A DNA stretch of 64,000 nucleotides from an uncultured Collinsella sp. (lineage in GTDB: Bacteria; Actinomycetota; Coriobacteriia; Coriobacteriales; Coriobacteriaceae). The DNA is taken from assembly GCA_900754445.1 (NCBI GenBank), contig CAAECW010000041.1:1-64000 (forward strand), read 5' to 3'. Below the pieces are notes generated by a model. It had not been told where the DNA came from, searched no databases, and saw nothing but the letters and a program-made list of their open reading frames with translations. Below are positions 8,715-16,935 of this stretch, one piece after another. The stretch's first letter is position 1. Every line of letters begins with the position of its first letter. Both the position numbers and the translations under genes were made by a program.

Positions 8715-8748
8715 AGGGCCAGTCGACCATCAGCAGCCGGCTGGCCCT
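8715..8748 (+). other. Intercistronic stem-loop, module 1
   Basis: AGGGCCAG (8715-8722) pairs with CTGGCCCT (8741-8748), between the IIBC stop and the GH1 start. A weak T-tract follows, so it may act as a partial terminator or an mRNA stabiliser. Modules 2 and 3 have unrelated stem-loops at the same place. Confidence 0.55.
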
Positions 8749-8771
8749 TCGATTTAGACGATTGGATCATC

Positions 8772-10211
8772 ATGTCCGTTAACCCTGCTAGCGTCACCAA
8801 CCCGCCTGCGCAGTTTCCCGAGGACTTTGTCTTTGGCGGCGCCACCGCTGCCTACCAGGTAGAGGGCGAGACCCGTACCCACGGTAAGGGCAAGGTTGCC
8901 TGGGACGACTTCCTGGAGGCCCAGGGGCGCTTTTCCCCCGATCCCGCTTCGGACTTCTACAACCAGTACCCCGTCGACTTGGAGCTGTGCGAAGAGTTTG
9001 GCATCAACGGCATTCGCCTCTCCATCGCCTGGAGCCGCATCTTCCCCAACGGTACCGGCGAAATCAACCCCGAGGGCGTCCAGTTCTACCACGATCTCTT
9101 CGCCGAGTGCCATAAGCACCATGTTGAGCCGTTCGTCACGCTGCATCACTTTGACACGCCGCTTCCTCTCTTTGAGAAGGGCGACTTCCTCAACCGCGAG
9201 ACCATCGACGCCTTTGTGGACTTTGCCACCTTCTGCTTTAAGGAGTACGCCGACCAGGTGACCTACTGGTTCACCTTTAACGAGATCTGGGCCGACGCCT
9301 CCAACACCTACATCGAGGGCACCTTCCCCGGTGGCGTCAAGGCGCATCTTGCCGAGGCCTTCCAGTGCGAGCACAACATGATGCTCGCCCACGCCAAGGC
9401 AGTGCTGGCCTTCCACAACGGCGGCTTTAAGGGCAAGATTGGCGTCATCCAGTCGCTGGAGTTTAAGTACCCGCTCAACGAGAACGACCCCGCCGACATC
9501 AAAGCCGCCAACAACGAGCACGTGCTGCAAAACCAGTTTTTGCTCGACGCGACGTTCCGCGGCGAGTATGCCCCCGACACCCTCGAGTGCGCCAACCGCC
9601 TGGCTGCCGTCTCGGGCGGCACCATCGAGATCTTGGACGAGGACCTCGAGATTATGCGCGAGGCAGCGCTCTATAACGACTACCTGGGCGTTAACAACTA
9701 TCAGTGCCGTTTTTTGAAGGCTTACGATGGCGAGAACGACCTGCACCACAACGGTACGGGCGAGAAGGGCACCGGTCGCTGGCGCGTCAAGGGCATTGGC
9801 GAGCATGTGAACAAGCCCGGCATCCCCACCACCGACTGGGACTGGATCATCTATCCCGAGGGTCTGTTCGATCTGCTCGTCTACATTAAGCAGCGCTACC
9901 CCAACTACAAGCAGATCTTCATCACCGAGAACGGCATGGGCTACAAGGACCCCTACAAGAACGGTTTTGTGGACGACCAGCCGCGCATCGACTACATCGA
10001 GCAGCACCTGCGTTGGCTGCTCAAGGCCATGGAGGTGGGCGTCAACGTGGGCGGCTACTTCCTGTGGAGCCTGCAGGATCAGTTCTCCTGGACCAATGGC
10101 TACAACAAGCGTTACGGCTTCTTTTACGTTGACTTTGAAACCCAGAAGCGCACGCCCAAGGCAAGCGCCTACTGGTACAAGCACGTGGCGCAGACCCGTC
10201 GTCTGGACTAG
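8772..10211 (+). CDS. lacG: GH1 6-phospho-beta-galactosidase, module 1
   Basis: Cytoplasmic enzyme that hydrolyses the phosphorylated disaccharide delivered by the PTS. The 479-residue GH1 barrel has acid/base Glu171 (TFNE) and nucleophile Glu386 (ITENG). The phosphate-binding trio Ser439, Lys446 and Tyr448 lies within SWTNGYNKRYG. Trp440 after the serine is the residue that in LacG favours 6-phospho-galactosides over 6-phospho-glucosides. The start MSVNPASV at 8772 gives normal family length; the frame stays open upstream to 8709 but crosses a stem-loop. The product galactose 6-phosphate would enter LacAB. Aryl-6-phospho-beta-glucosidase activity is the alternative. Confidence 0.88.
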   Translation: MSVNPASVTNPPAQFPEDFVFGGATAAYQVEGETRTHGKGKVAWDDFLEAQGRFSPDPASDFYNQYPVDLELCEEFGINGIRLSIAWSRIFPNGTGEINPEGVQFYHDLFAECHKHHVEPFVTLHHFDTPLPLFEKGDFLNRETIDAFVDFATFCFKEYADQVTYWFTFNEIWADASNTYIEGTFPGGVKAHLAEAFQCEHNMMLAHAKAVLAFHNGGFKGKIGVIQSLEFKYPLNENDPADIKAANNEHVLQNQFLLDATFRGEYAPDTLECANRLAAVSGGTIEILDEDLEIMREAALYNDYLGVNNYQCRFLKAYDGENDLHHNGTGEKGTGRWRVKGIGEHVNKPGIPTTDWDWIIYPEGLFDLLVYIKQRYPNYKQIFITENGMGYKDPYKNGFVDDQPRIDYIEQHLRWLLKAMEVGVNVGGYFLWSLQDQFSWTNGYNKRYGFFYVDFETQKRTPKASAYWYKHVAQTRRLD

Positions 10212-10257
10212 TGGCTGGCGGGGTTGCCCGCTCACACAACCTGTCCCCATTTCTCAG

Positions 10258-10300
10258 CCGGGGGCGGCACGTCACACGGCGCGCCGCCCCCGGTCTTTTT
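10258..10300 (+). terminator. Module 1 terminator
   Basis: CCGGGGGCGGC (10258-10268) pairs with GCCGCCCCCGG (10283-10293), followed by TCTTTTTG. Confidence 0.88.
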
Positions 10301-10326
10301 GTTTTTGGGCTGGTCGGGAGCCGTTT

Positions 10327-10464
10327 GTCTCGATCTGTAACATCTAGCCGAGTTTTTTGGTCCTAGCTGTTACAGATTGAGACGAACAGGATTGCTCTTT
10401 CCGAAGAATCTAAATCTGTAACACGTAGCCCGCTTTTGACCGTCTACCTGTTACAAATCGAGAC
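10327..10464. repeat. Spaced dyad array, cluster I (2 units)
   Basis: Units at 10327-10383 and 10409-10464. Each has outer arms TCTCGATCTGTAACA and, inverted, TGTTACAGATTGAGA (with variation), around a roughly 25-base centre. Unit starts are 82 bases apart. The cluster lies between convergent lacG and lacI genes, just past a terminator. Confidence 0.85.
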
Positions 10465-10478
10465 AAACGGAGTAGGAC

Positions 10479-11507
10479 CTAACCCCGTATGTCCCTAACA
10501 GTCGAGCGTTCGACCAGCGTACTCGGCACATGAATCGCCTCGATAGACGAGCTCTCTCCAATCGCCGCCTCAAACGCAAGCTTACCGACACCGCGCAAAT
10601 CAAATCGCAGCGTCGTCAGCCGATTGTGAGGAACAAGTCCCTCGAGTGCGTCGTCGATACCAACCACGCTCACGTCGTCGGGCACGGACAGGCCCGCGTT
10701 CTCGAGCGCGGCGATAACGCCCAGCGCCATCTGGTCATTTGCCGCAAGCACGGCAGTCGGCGCCTGCGACCCGCCGGCAAGCACCTCGGCCGCAATCCGC
10801 TCGCCCATGGCGTACCCACTGTCCGCACTCCAATCGCCACGCAGCATCGGAGCGGCATCGACATGAGCACGACCCAGCGTATCGCGCCAACCGGCCTCAC
10901 GAAAACGCGAGGAAATCGAGTTTTCCGGACCCGCCACAAACCGCATATTCGAGTGACCATGTTCCAGCAGATAATTGGTCAACAGCTCGCACGAACCATA
11001 CTGGTCGGAGTCGATCGTCGTGCAGCGCGGATGCGCATACATGGACAGGATGACCGTTCGCACTCCCGGCTGGGGAACAAACTCCTCAAAATCGGGAGCC
11101 ATGCGGTTCATGTTGAGAATCATGCCGTCGACGGGTCGCTCGACCATGCGGCGCGAGGCATCGGCAAGTGTATAGGGCTTGCCGCCGCCCATCTCGATCA
11201 TAGTGACGGCAAAATCGTGCTCGCGCGCCGCTTGCATGATACCCTCGAGCGTCGCCAGGTTACCGACACGTGTGATGTTGTACATGCACAGGCCAATAGA
11301 ACGATACGACCCGCCGCGCAACGCCGCTCCAGCAAAATTGGGACGAAAGCCCAGCTCTTCCATGGCGGCCAGCACACGCTTGCGCGTCTTTTCCGTCACG
11401 TTGGGCATACCGTTGACCACGCGAGACACAGTCTGGCGGCTCACGCCAGCGAGCGCCGCAACCTCTGCCGCGCTCGCCGAATGACCATTCCTTGTCTGCT
11501 GAGCCAT
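10479..11507 (-). CDS. LacI-family transcriptional regulator, module 2
   Basis: Predicted repressor of the module at 11852-15237. The 342-residue protein starts MAQQTRNGHS at 11507, where GGAAGG gives a ribosome site; the frame extends to 11564 without support. The helix-turn-helix AAEVAALAGVSRQTVSRVV is at about residues 12-30, then the NFAGAALRGG hinge and a sugar-binding domain containing TTIDSDQYG and AANDQMALG. It ends at a TAG just after the dyad array. It is paralogous to the regulators at 5568 and 15650 and divergent from the GH1 gene. Operators at 11699-11738 sit in between. Confidence 0.9.
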   Translation of the reverse strand: MAQQTRNGHSASAAEVAALAGVSRQTVSRVVNGMPNVTEKTRKRVLAAMEELGFRPNFAGAALRGGSYRSIGLCMYNITRVGNLATLEGIMQAAREHDFAVTMIEMGGGKPYTLADASRRMVERPVDGMILNMNRMAPDFEEFVPQPGVRTVILSMYAHPRCTTIDSDQYGSCELLTNYLLEHGHSNMRFVAGPENSISSRFREAGWRDTLGRAHVDAAPMLRGDWSADSGYAMGERIAAEVLAGGSQAPTAVLAANDQMALGVIAALENAGLSVPDDVSVVGIDDALEGLVPHNRLTTLRFDLRGVGKLAFEAAIGESSSIEAIHVPSTLVERSTVRDIRG

Positions 11508-11629
11508 GCCTTCCACGCTAACCTGCTTCCCAACTATTCCCCGCGCCCATGGCGCATCGTACATACATCGATAACGTGCTCATGATACCCGAGCCATATA
11601 CCACAACATGAAAACTTCTGTCAATCAAA

Positions 11630-11738
11630 ACCGCTTACCGAACAAATACAACCGTTCGCGGCTGTTTGAAGTTGTTTTGTTTCTATACATCCCAGCCGGA
11701 TGTTAACGTGCTCATTGTCAAATGTTCACGTGCTCATT
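11630..11738 (+). promoter_or_regulatory. Divergent control region, module 2
   Basis: Tandem ACCGCTTACCG (11630) and ACCGTTCGCGG (11651) are exactly 21 bases apart. LacI-type operators follow at 11699-11716 (GATGTTAACGTGCTCATT) and 11721-11738 (AATGTTCACGTGCTCATT), centres 22 bp apart. The GH1 gene starts 113 bases further on. Confidence 0.58.
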
Positions 11739-11851
11739 TTGGTTCTAATCATTTTAAGATAGTGTTTATCGGGCTTTTTCACCGCTGAACGCTAACCAGG
11801 GGGCCTCCTGAGCGCAAACGCACAATATCGAACAGCGAGACGAGAGGGTGT

Positions 11852-13300
11852 ATGCATATGTCTTTGCTAAACCGCGTACAGCAGCTGCCGAAGGGCTTTG
11901 TTTGGGGCGCCGCAACCGCCGCGTACCAAACGGAAGGTTCCACGAAGGTGGCAGGCAAGGGTAAGACCATGTGGGACGATTACCTTGTCGCCCAGGGTCG
12001 CTTTTTGCCCGACCCGGCCAGTGATTTCTACAACCGCTACGAGGAGGATATCCGCCTTTCTGCCGAGCATGGACTCAACGCCATCCGTGTGTCCATCGCC
12101 TGGACCCGCATCTTCCCCAACGGCGACGATGCCGAGCCCCTCGCCGAGGGCGTTAAGCACTACCACGAGCTGTTTGCCTGCTGCAAAAAGTATGGCGTCG
12201 AGCCCTATGTGTCCCTGCATCACTTTGACTCCCCCGCCGCCCTGTTCAACCAGGGCGACTGGCTCAACCGCAAGACCGTCGACGCCTATGTGCGCTATGC
12301 CGAGTTCTGCTTCCGCGAGTTCCGCGAGGTCAAGAATTGGTTCACCATCAACGAGCTCATCAGCCTCTCGCACTCCCAATACATCCAAGGCAACTTCCCG
12401 CCCAACCATCACTTTGATGTGACGAGCGGCATCCAGAGCCAGCACAACGAGCTCGTTGCCCACGCCCGCGCCGTCAACCTGTATAAGGATCTTGACGAGA
12501 CCGAGCACCTGGGCGGACGCATTGGCATGGTCAACGTCCTGACGCCGGCATATCCTGCCACAGACTCGCCCGCCGACCAGCACGCCGCCGACCTGTACAA
12601 CGCCTTCTACACCGACTTCATCATGGACGGCGCCTTCCTGGGTCACTACTCCGCGCGCACCCTCTCACTCATCAACGAGATTCTGCGTGCCAACAACGCC
12701 ACGCTTACGGTTGAGGACAGCGACATGGAGGAGCTCGCCAAGGCGGCGCCCCGCAACGATATGTTCGGCCTCAACTACTATCAGTCGGCGTTTATCGCCG
12801 CCTACGATGGCGAGTCCACCAACAGCTTTAACGGCACCGGAGACAAGGGCACCTCGTGCTTTAAGTTTAAGGGCGTCGGGCAGCAGGTCGATATGCCGGG
12901 TATCCCCACCACCGACTGGGATTGGCTCATCTACCCGCAAGGCCTCTACGACACGCTCAAGCACATCAGCGCCACCTATCCCAACCTCCCCGTCATCTAT
13001 ATCACCGAAAACGGCCTGGGCCACAAGGACCCCGAGCCCGACGCAAACGGCATCGTCGCCGATCCCGAGCGCATCGACTTTGTCGACCAGCACATGGAGA
13101 AGGTGCTCCGGGCGCGCGCCGAGGGCGTCGACGTCCAGGGCTACTTTATCTGGAGCCTGCAGGACCAGTTCTCGTGGGCCAACGGCTATAACAAGCGCTA
13201 CGGCCTGTTCTACATCGACTTCGACACGCAAAAACGCTACATCAAGCAGTCGGCACTCTGGTACAAGGAGCTCGCCGACACTATGGCGGACGCGCAGTAG
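11852..13300 (+). CDS. lacG: GH1 6-phospho-beta-galactosidase, module 2
   Basis: Hydrolyses PTS-phosphorylated beta-galactosides to galactose 6-phosphate plus aglycone or sugar. The 482-residue GH1 protein has acid/base Glu168 (TINE) and nucleophile Glu386 (ITENG), and retains the SWANGYNKRYG phosphate-binding motif with the galactoside-favouring Trp. Two start codons compete: ATG 11852 lies 4 bases from GAGAGGG, ATG 11858 lies 10 bases away, so the mature N terminus is uncertain by two residues. It is first in its operon, ahead of the IIBC gene at 13477, the reverse of modules 1 and 3. It is clearly paralogous to the other two GH1 genes here but more diverged from them than they are from each other. 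Confidence 0.87.
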   Translation: MHMSLLNRVQQLPKGFVWGAATAAYQTEGSTKVAGKGKTMWDDYLVAQGRFLPDPASDFYNRYEEDIRLSAEHGLNAIRVSIAWTRIFPNGDDAEPLAEGVKHYHELFACCKKYGVEPYVSLHHFDSPAALFNQGDWLNRKTVDAYVRYAEFCFREFREVKNWFTINELISLSHSQYIQGNFPPNHHFDVTSGIQSQHNELVAHARAVNLYKDLDETEHLGGRIGMVNVLTPAYPATDSPADQHAADLYNAFYTDFIMDGAFLGHYSARTLSLINEILRANNATLTVEDSDMEELAKAAPRNDMFGLNYYQSAFIAAYDGESTNSFNGTGDKGTSCFKFKGVGQQVDMPGIPTTDWDWLIYPQGLYDTLKHISATYPNLPVIYITENGLGHKDPEPDANGIVADPERIDFVDQHMEKVLRARAEGVDVQGYFIWSLQDQFSWANGYNKRYGLFYIDFDTQKRYIKQSALWYKELADTMADAQ

Positions 13301-13321
13301 CGCATCGCCTCGCTTTCCCCC

Positions 13322-13368
13322 GAGAGGGGAGCGGCCCTATGCGATACAAATCCAGCCGCTCCCCTCTC
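13322..13368 (+). other. Intercistronic stem-loop, module 2
   Basis: A 13-bp perfect stem, GAGAGGGGAGCGG (13322-13334) with CCGCTCCCCTCTC (13356-13368), lies between the GH1 stop and the IIBC start. No T-run follows, so read-through is expected. Confidence 0.6.
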
Positions 13369-13476
13369 TCCCCCTGGGACCGACCCCGCCTGCACCCGGG
13401 CTTTTAGCAAGCGGGAGACCATATAGGTTTTCAACGTCCATGCCATTAAGATTTCATGCAAAGAGGAGTGTGAACT

Positions 13477-15237
13477 ATGGAATCGATCGTTAAGTTCTTG
13501 GAGAAAGGTCAGCCGTACTTCGACAAGGTCTCTAAGAACATCTACCTTCAGGCCATTAAAGACGGCTTTTTGGCAGCAATGCCCATCATCCTGTCTTCTT
13601 CTGTCTTCCTGCTTATTTCGACCCTGCCGGGCGTTGTCGCCACGGTCGGCGGCTTTACGCTGCCCGACTGGTGGAACGTCGACGTCGTGAACTTCTGCAA
13701 CAAGGTTTACAACTTCACGATGGGCGTCGTGGGCATCATGGTCGCCGGCACCACCGCAAGCGCGCTGACCGGCTCCAAGAACCGCCGCATGCCTGCCGGC
13801 AAGGCCATCAACGCCACGAGCACCATGGTCGCCGCCATGTGCGCTATGCTCATCTTGGCCGTTACCCAGACGAGTGCCAAGATCGACGGCGCCGATGTCT
13901 CGGTGTTCTTTACCGACAACATGGGCACCAAGGGCCTACTGAGCTCCTTTGTCGCCGCATTTGCCACGGTCAACATCTATGCCTTCTGCATTAAGCGAGA
14001 CATCACCATCAAGCTGCCCAAAGAAGTCCCCGGCGCCATCGCCCAGAACTTCCGCGACATCTTCGCCTTCAGCTTCTCCATCCTGTTTGTCGCCGTCATC
14101 GACGTTATCTGCCGCACCTGCTTGGCCGTCCCGTTTGCCAACGTCATCTCCACGCTGGTGAGCCCGCTGTTCGCCGCTGCCGATTCCTACGCCGGCCTCG
14201 CCCTCATCTGGTTCATGATCCCGCTGTTCTGGTTCATGGGCATCCACGGCCCCTCGGTCGTTAAGCCTGCCCTCAACGCCGCGCTGTTTGGCAACATCAC
14301 CACCAACCTCGCCACGCTGCAGGCCGGCGGTCACCCCGCCCTCGCCCTGACCGAGAACTTCGGTAACTACATCGGCGAACTCGGCGGCACCGGCGCCACG
14401 TTCATTGTCCCGATCATCTTCCTGCTCTTTATGCGCTCCAAGCAGCTCAAGGCCGTCGGCAAAGCCTCTGTCGTACCCGTGATGTTCGCCGTCAACGAAC
14501 CGCTGCTGTTCGCCGCGCCCATCATCCTCAACCCGTACTTCCTGATCCCGTTCCTGTTTGCCCCCGTGGCCAACGTCCTCATTGGTAAGTTCTTCATCGA
14601 CTTTTTGGGCATGAACGGCTTTATCTATGCCATGCCGTGGGCACTCCCCGGACCGATCGGCACCTTCATCGACACCAACTTCCAGCCGATCTCTCTGGTC
14701 CTGGTTGTCGTCCTGCTGGTCGTTGACTTCTTAATCTACTACCCGTTCTGCAAGGCCTACGACAACGTCCTGTGCAAGCAGGAGGCCGAGACCCTGGCCG
14801 AAGAAGAGGCCGAGGAGACCAAGGCCGTCAAGACCGCTGCCGCCCCCGCCGTTGAGGCTCCTGTTGTCGAGACCGCCTCTGCCACTGAGGCCTCCGCAGC
14901 TCCGTCCGCCCTTAAGGGCAAGGATCTGAGGGTTCTGGTTCTGTGCGCTGGCGCCGGCACCTCTGCACTGCTCGCCAACGCGCTTAAGGAAGGCGCCGAC
15001 GAGCTGGGCATCGACATTACCGCCAACGCCGGTGCCTACGGCAGCCACTACGCCATCATGGACCAGTACAACGTCATCGTCCTGGCTCCGCAGGTTCGCA
15101 CCTATTACAACGAGATGAAGGCCGACACCGACCGCCTGGGCATCACGCTGCTGTCGCCCAAGGGCAAACAGTACATCGACCTCACTAAGGATCCCAAGGG
15201 TGCCGTCGCCTGGATCGAGGAAAACCTCGAGGCATAA
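13477..15237 (+). CDS. lacE: PTS lactose/cellobiose-family IIBC transporter, module 2
   Basis: Imports and phosphorylates a beta-galactoside-type sugar. The 586-residue protein has an EIIC domain with FWFMGIHGPSVVKP and VNEPLLFAAP landmarks, an acidic/Ala-rich linker (about 430-480) and an EIIB domain with phospho-Cys490 (VLVLCAGAGTS). The IIB C terminus contains the family's IMDQYNVIVLAPQ stretch. GAGGAG precedes the ATG. It is second in the operon after the GH1 gene and ends in a strong terminator, then dyad array cluster II. No IIA is encoded nearby; LacF at 5015 is the candidate partner. Confidence 0.9.
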   Translation: MESIVKFLEKGQPYFDKVSKNIYLQAIKDGFLAAMPIILSSSVFLLISTLPGVVATVGGFTLPDWWNVDVVNFCNKVYNFTMGVVGIMVAGTTASALTGSKNRRMPAGKAINATSTMVAAMCAMLILAVTQTSAKIDGADVSVFFTDNMGTKGLLSSFVAAFATVNIYAFCIKRDITIKLPKEVPGAIAQNFRDIFAFSFSILFVAVIDVICRTCLAVPFANVISTLVSPLFAAADSYAGLALIWFMIPLFWFMGIHGPSVVKPALNAALFGNITTNLATLQAGGHPALALTENFGNYIGELGGTGATFIVPIIFLLFMRSKQLKAVGKASVVPVMFAVNEPLLFAAPIILNPYFLIPFLFAPVANVLIGKFFIDFLGMNGFIYAMPWALPGPIGTFIDTNFQPISLVLVVVLLVVDFLIYYPFCKAYDNVLCKQEAETLAEEEAEETKAVKTAAAPAVEAPVVETASATEASAAPSALKGKDLRVLVLCAGAGTSALLANALKEGADELGIDITANAGAYGSHYAIMDQYNVIVLAPQVRTYYNEMKADTDRLGITLLSPKGKQYIDLTKDPKGAVAWIEENLEA

Positions 15238-15267
15238 GACGCTGACGCCACCTGCCGCTCGCAGAAA

Positions 15268-15312
15268 AAAATGGCCCGTGCATCGATGCGTGATGCGCGG
15301 GCCATTTTGTTT
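15268..15312 (+). terminator. Module 2 terminator
   Basis: AAAATGGCCCG (15268-15278) pairs with CGGGCCATTTT (15298-15308), with an inner GCATC/GATGC stem and a following T-rich tail. Confidence 0.85.
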
Positions 15313-15334
15313 AGACCGCACCCGTCCTCCTGTT

Positions 15335-15632
15335 CATCTTAATCTGTAACATCTAGCCGAGTTTTTGGGTCCCAGCTGTTACAGATCGAGGTGAACGCAC
15401 AGGCCAAGCCAAAAATCTCAATCTGTAACATGTAGACCGCTTTTGACCGCTTAGATGTTACAGATCGAGACAAACAGATGGGTCAATCCAATCAATCTAG
15501 ATCTGTAACACCTGGCTGGTCATTTCACTCCTAACTGTTACAGATCGAGACAAAGATGATGGCTGGGTAGACAAAATCTCAATCTATAACACCTAGTCGA
15601 GTTTTCGGGTCCCACCTGTTACAGATTTAGAC
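15335..15632. repeat. Spaced dyad array, cluster II (4 units)
   Basis: Units begin near 15335, 15416, 15496 and 15577, so the spacing is 80-81 bases. Each is about 56 bp with TCTNNATCTGTAACA-like arms. Spacers of about 24-25 bases are unrelated to each other. The centres fall into at least three types. The cluster lies between convergent lacE and lacI genes. Confidence 0.88.
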
Positions 15633-15649
15633 GAGCAGGCCGAGCACGT

Positions 15650-16651
15650 CTACGCCCGCAGATCCCTTACGCTGGAACGCTCGACCAACACGCCCGAGAC
15701 GAGCGTACGACTTCTGGAGCTCGGGGCTTCCAGACCTGCGACGACCTCGTTAAGCGCACGGATGCCCAGTTCGCGGTGGCGAAACTTCACCGACGTCAGA
15801 ATCGAGTTGGGAATCGTCTTGTAGAGCTCATCGTCGAAGCCGATCACGGACACGTCGTCGGGCACATTGAGCCCTTTGTCACGTAGAGCCATCATCACGC
15901 CGTTTGCCATGCAGTCGTTAGCAGCGAGGACCGCCGTGCAATCGGGCTTATCGGCAAGCACAAGGCCCGCGGCATAGCCACTATCCGCATTCCAATCGCC
16001 TTGCAGAGGCTCGGGCGGCTCAATGCCACGTGCCTCGAGTGCCGCTCGCCAACCTTTCATACGGCACTGGCTCGACAGTGACTCTTTCTTACCAGAGACG
16101 AAGTACACGTTCTTGTGCCCGTGGTTCAAGAAGTACTCGCACGCCATGCGCGCGCCGCCCTCTTGGTCGTCACTGACGGTAGAGCAGGTAGGATGTTCCA
16201 TCGGTGTGATAATCACCGTCTTGAGGTCTTTCGGCGCCTCAAAGGTATCAAAGTCATCGACCATCTGGCGCAGGTTGAAAATCATGCCGTCGACGGGGAG
16301 CTGCGACATCCTACGCGCCGCTTCGGCAAGGGTCATCTTCTCCCCCGCCCGCTTTTTGATCATCGTAAGAGCAAAGCCTCGCTCTTCGGCGGCATCGGCG
16401 ATACCGTCGATCATGTCCACGGCACCGCCCGACAAGTGGAACAGCACCACGCCGATGCACCCGTAACGGCCCAACTTGAGTGAACGCGCGGCAAAGTTGG
16501 CTCGAAACCCGAGCGCCTCCATTGCGGAATGGACCTTATCGCGTGTCGACTCTCGCACGCTATCGGGCTCGTTGATCACGCGCGAAACCGTCTTGAGAGA
16601 AACACCAGCGGCAATCGCCACATCATTCATTGAGACATTTTTCTTGTCCAT
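15650..16651 (-). CDS. LacI-family transcriptional regulator, module 3
   Basis: Predicted repressor of the IIBC/GH1 operon at 16936-20211. It has 333 residues from MDKKNVSMNDV at 16651. The N-terminal helix-turn-helix (MNDVAIAAGVSLKTVSRVI) lies at about residues 8-26, then NFAARSLKLG and a ligand domain with STVSDDQEG and AANDCMANG. The frame is open upstream to 16711 but the DNA-binding domain normally starts close to the N terminus, favouring 16651. It is divergent from lacE of module 3; the intergenic region has a perfect palindromic LacI operator at 16814-16831. Confidence 0.9.
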   Translation of the reverse strand: MDKKNVSMNDVAIAAGVSLKTVSRVINEPDSVRESTRDKVHSAMEALGFRANFAARSLKLGRYGCIGVVLFHLSGGAVDMIDGIADAAEERGFALTMIKKRAGEKMTLAEAARRMSQLPVDGMIFNLRQMVDDFDTFEAPKDLKTVIITPMEHPTCSTVSDDQEGGARMACEYFLNHGHKNVYFVSGKKESLSSQCRMKGWRAALEARGIEPPEPLQGDWNADSGYAAGLVLADKPDCTAVLAANDCMANGVMMALRDKGLNVPDDVSVIGFDDELYKTIPNSILTSVKFRHRELGIRALNEVVAGLEAPSSRSRTLVSGVLVERSSVRDLRA

Positions 16652-16733
16652 CGTTGCCACTGCTTCTCCACTCGGTTCTCTATCGCTTGCTTTTTGCGTT
16701 CTAGCATACACTACCTGCCTGGCTGATAAATCA

Positions 16734-16831
16734 ACCGTTTACCGGACAATATCGACCGCTCACCCGTATACCCTTGTTGCTCTTCCAAATATGTCTTACG
16801 TTGTCATTAACGAAATGACAACGTTGTCATT
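16734..16831 (+). promoter_or_regulatory. Divergent control region, module 3
   Basis: Tandem ACCGTTTACCG (16734) and ACCGCTCACCC (16755) are 21 bases apart. A perfect 20-bp palindrome, AAATGACAACGTTGTCATTT (16813-16832), forms the main LacI operator. A weaker half-conserved site is centred 23 bases upstream (16799). Confidence 0.62.
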
Positions 16832-16935
16832 TCGCAATGCCTTCCTTAAGCAGGAAGGTTTCCGGGCAGTCCTGACCATCCATCGACGACCAGTTCCATC
16901 CACATGCATCGCGCATCAAGTAGCAAAGGAGCTCT

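Noticed and set aside
8709..8771. Longer N terminus for the module 1 GH1 protein
   Set aside because: It would translate through the intercistronic stem-loop and adds residues absent from the module 3 paralogue.
15335..15632. CRISPR array
   Set aside because: The repeats are 56-57 bp, diverged between units and strongly dyad; spacers are only about 24-26 bp and no cas gene is present.
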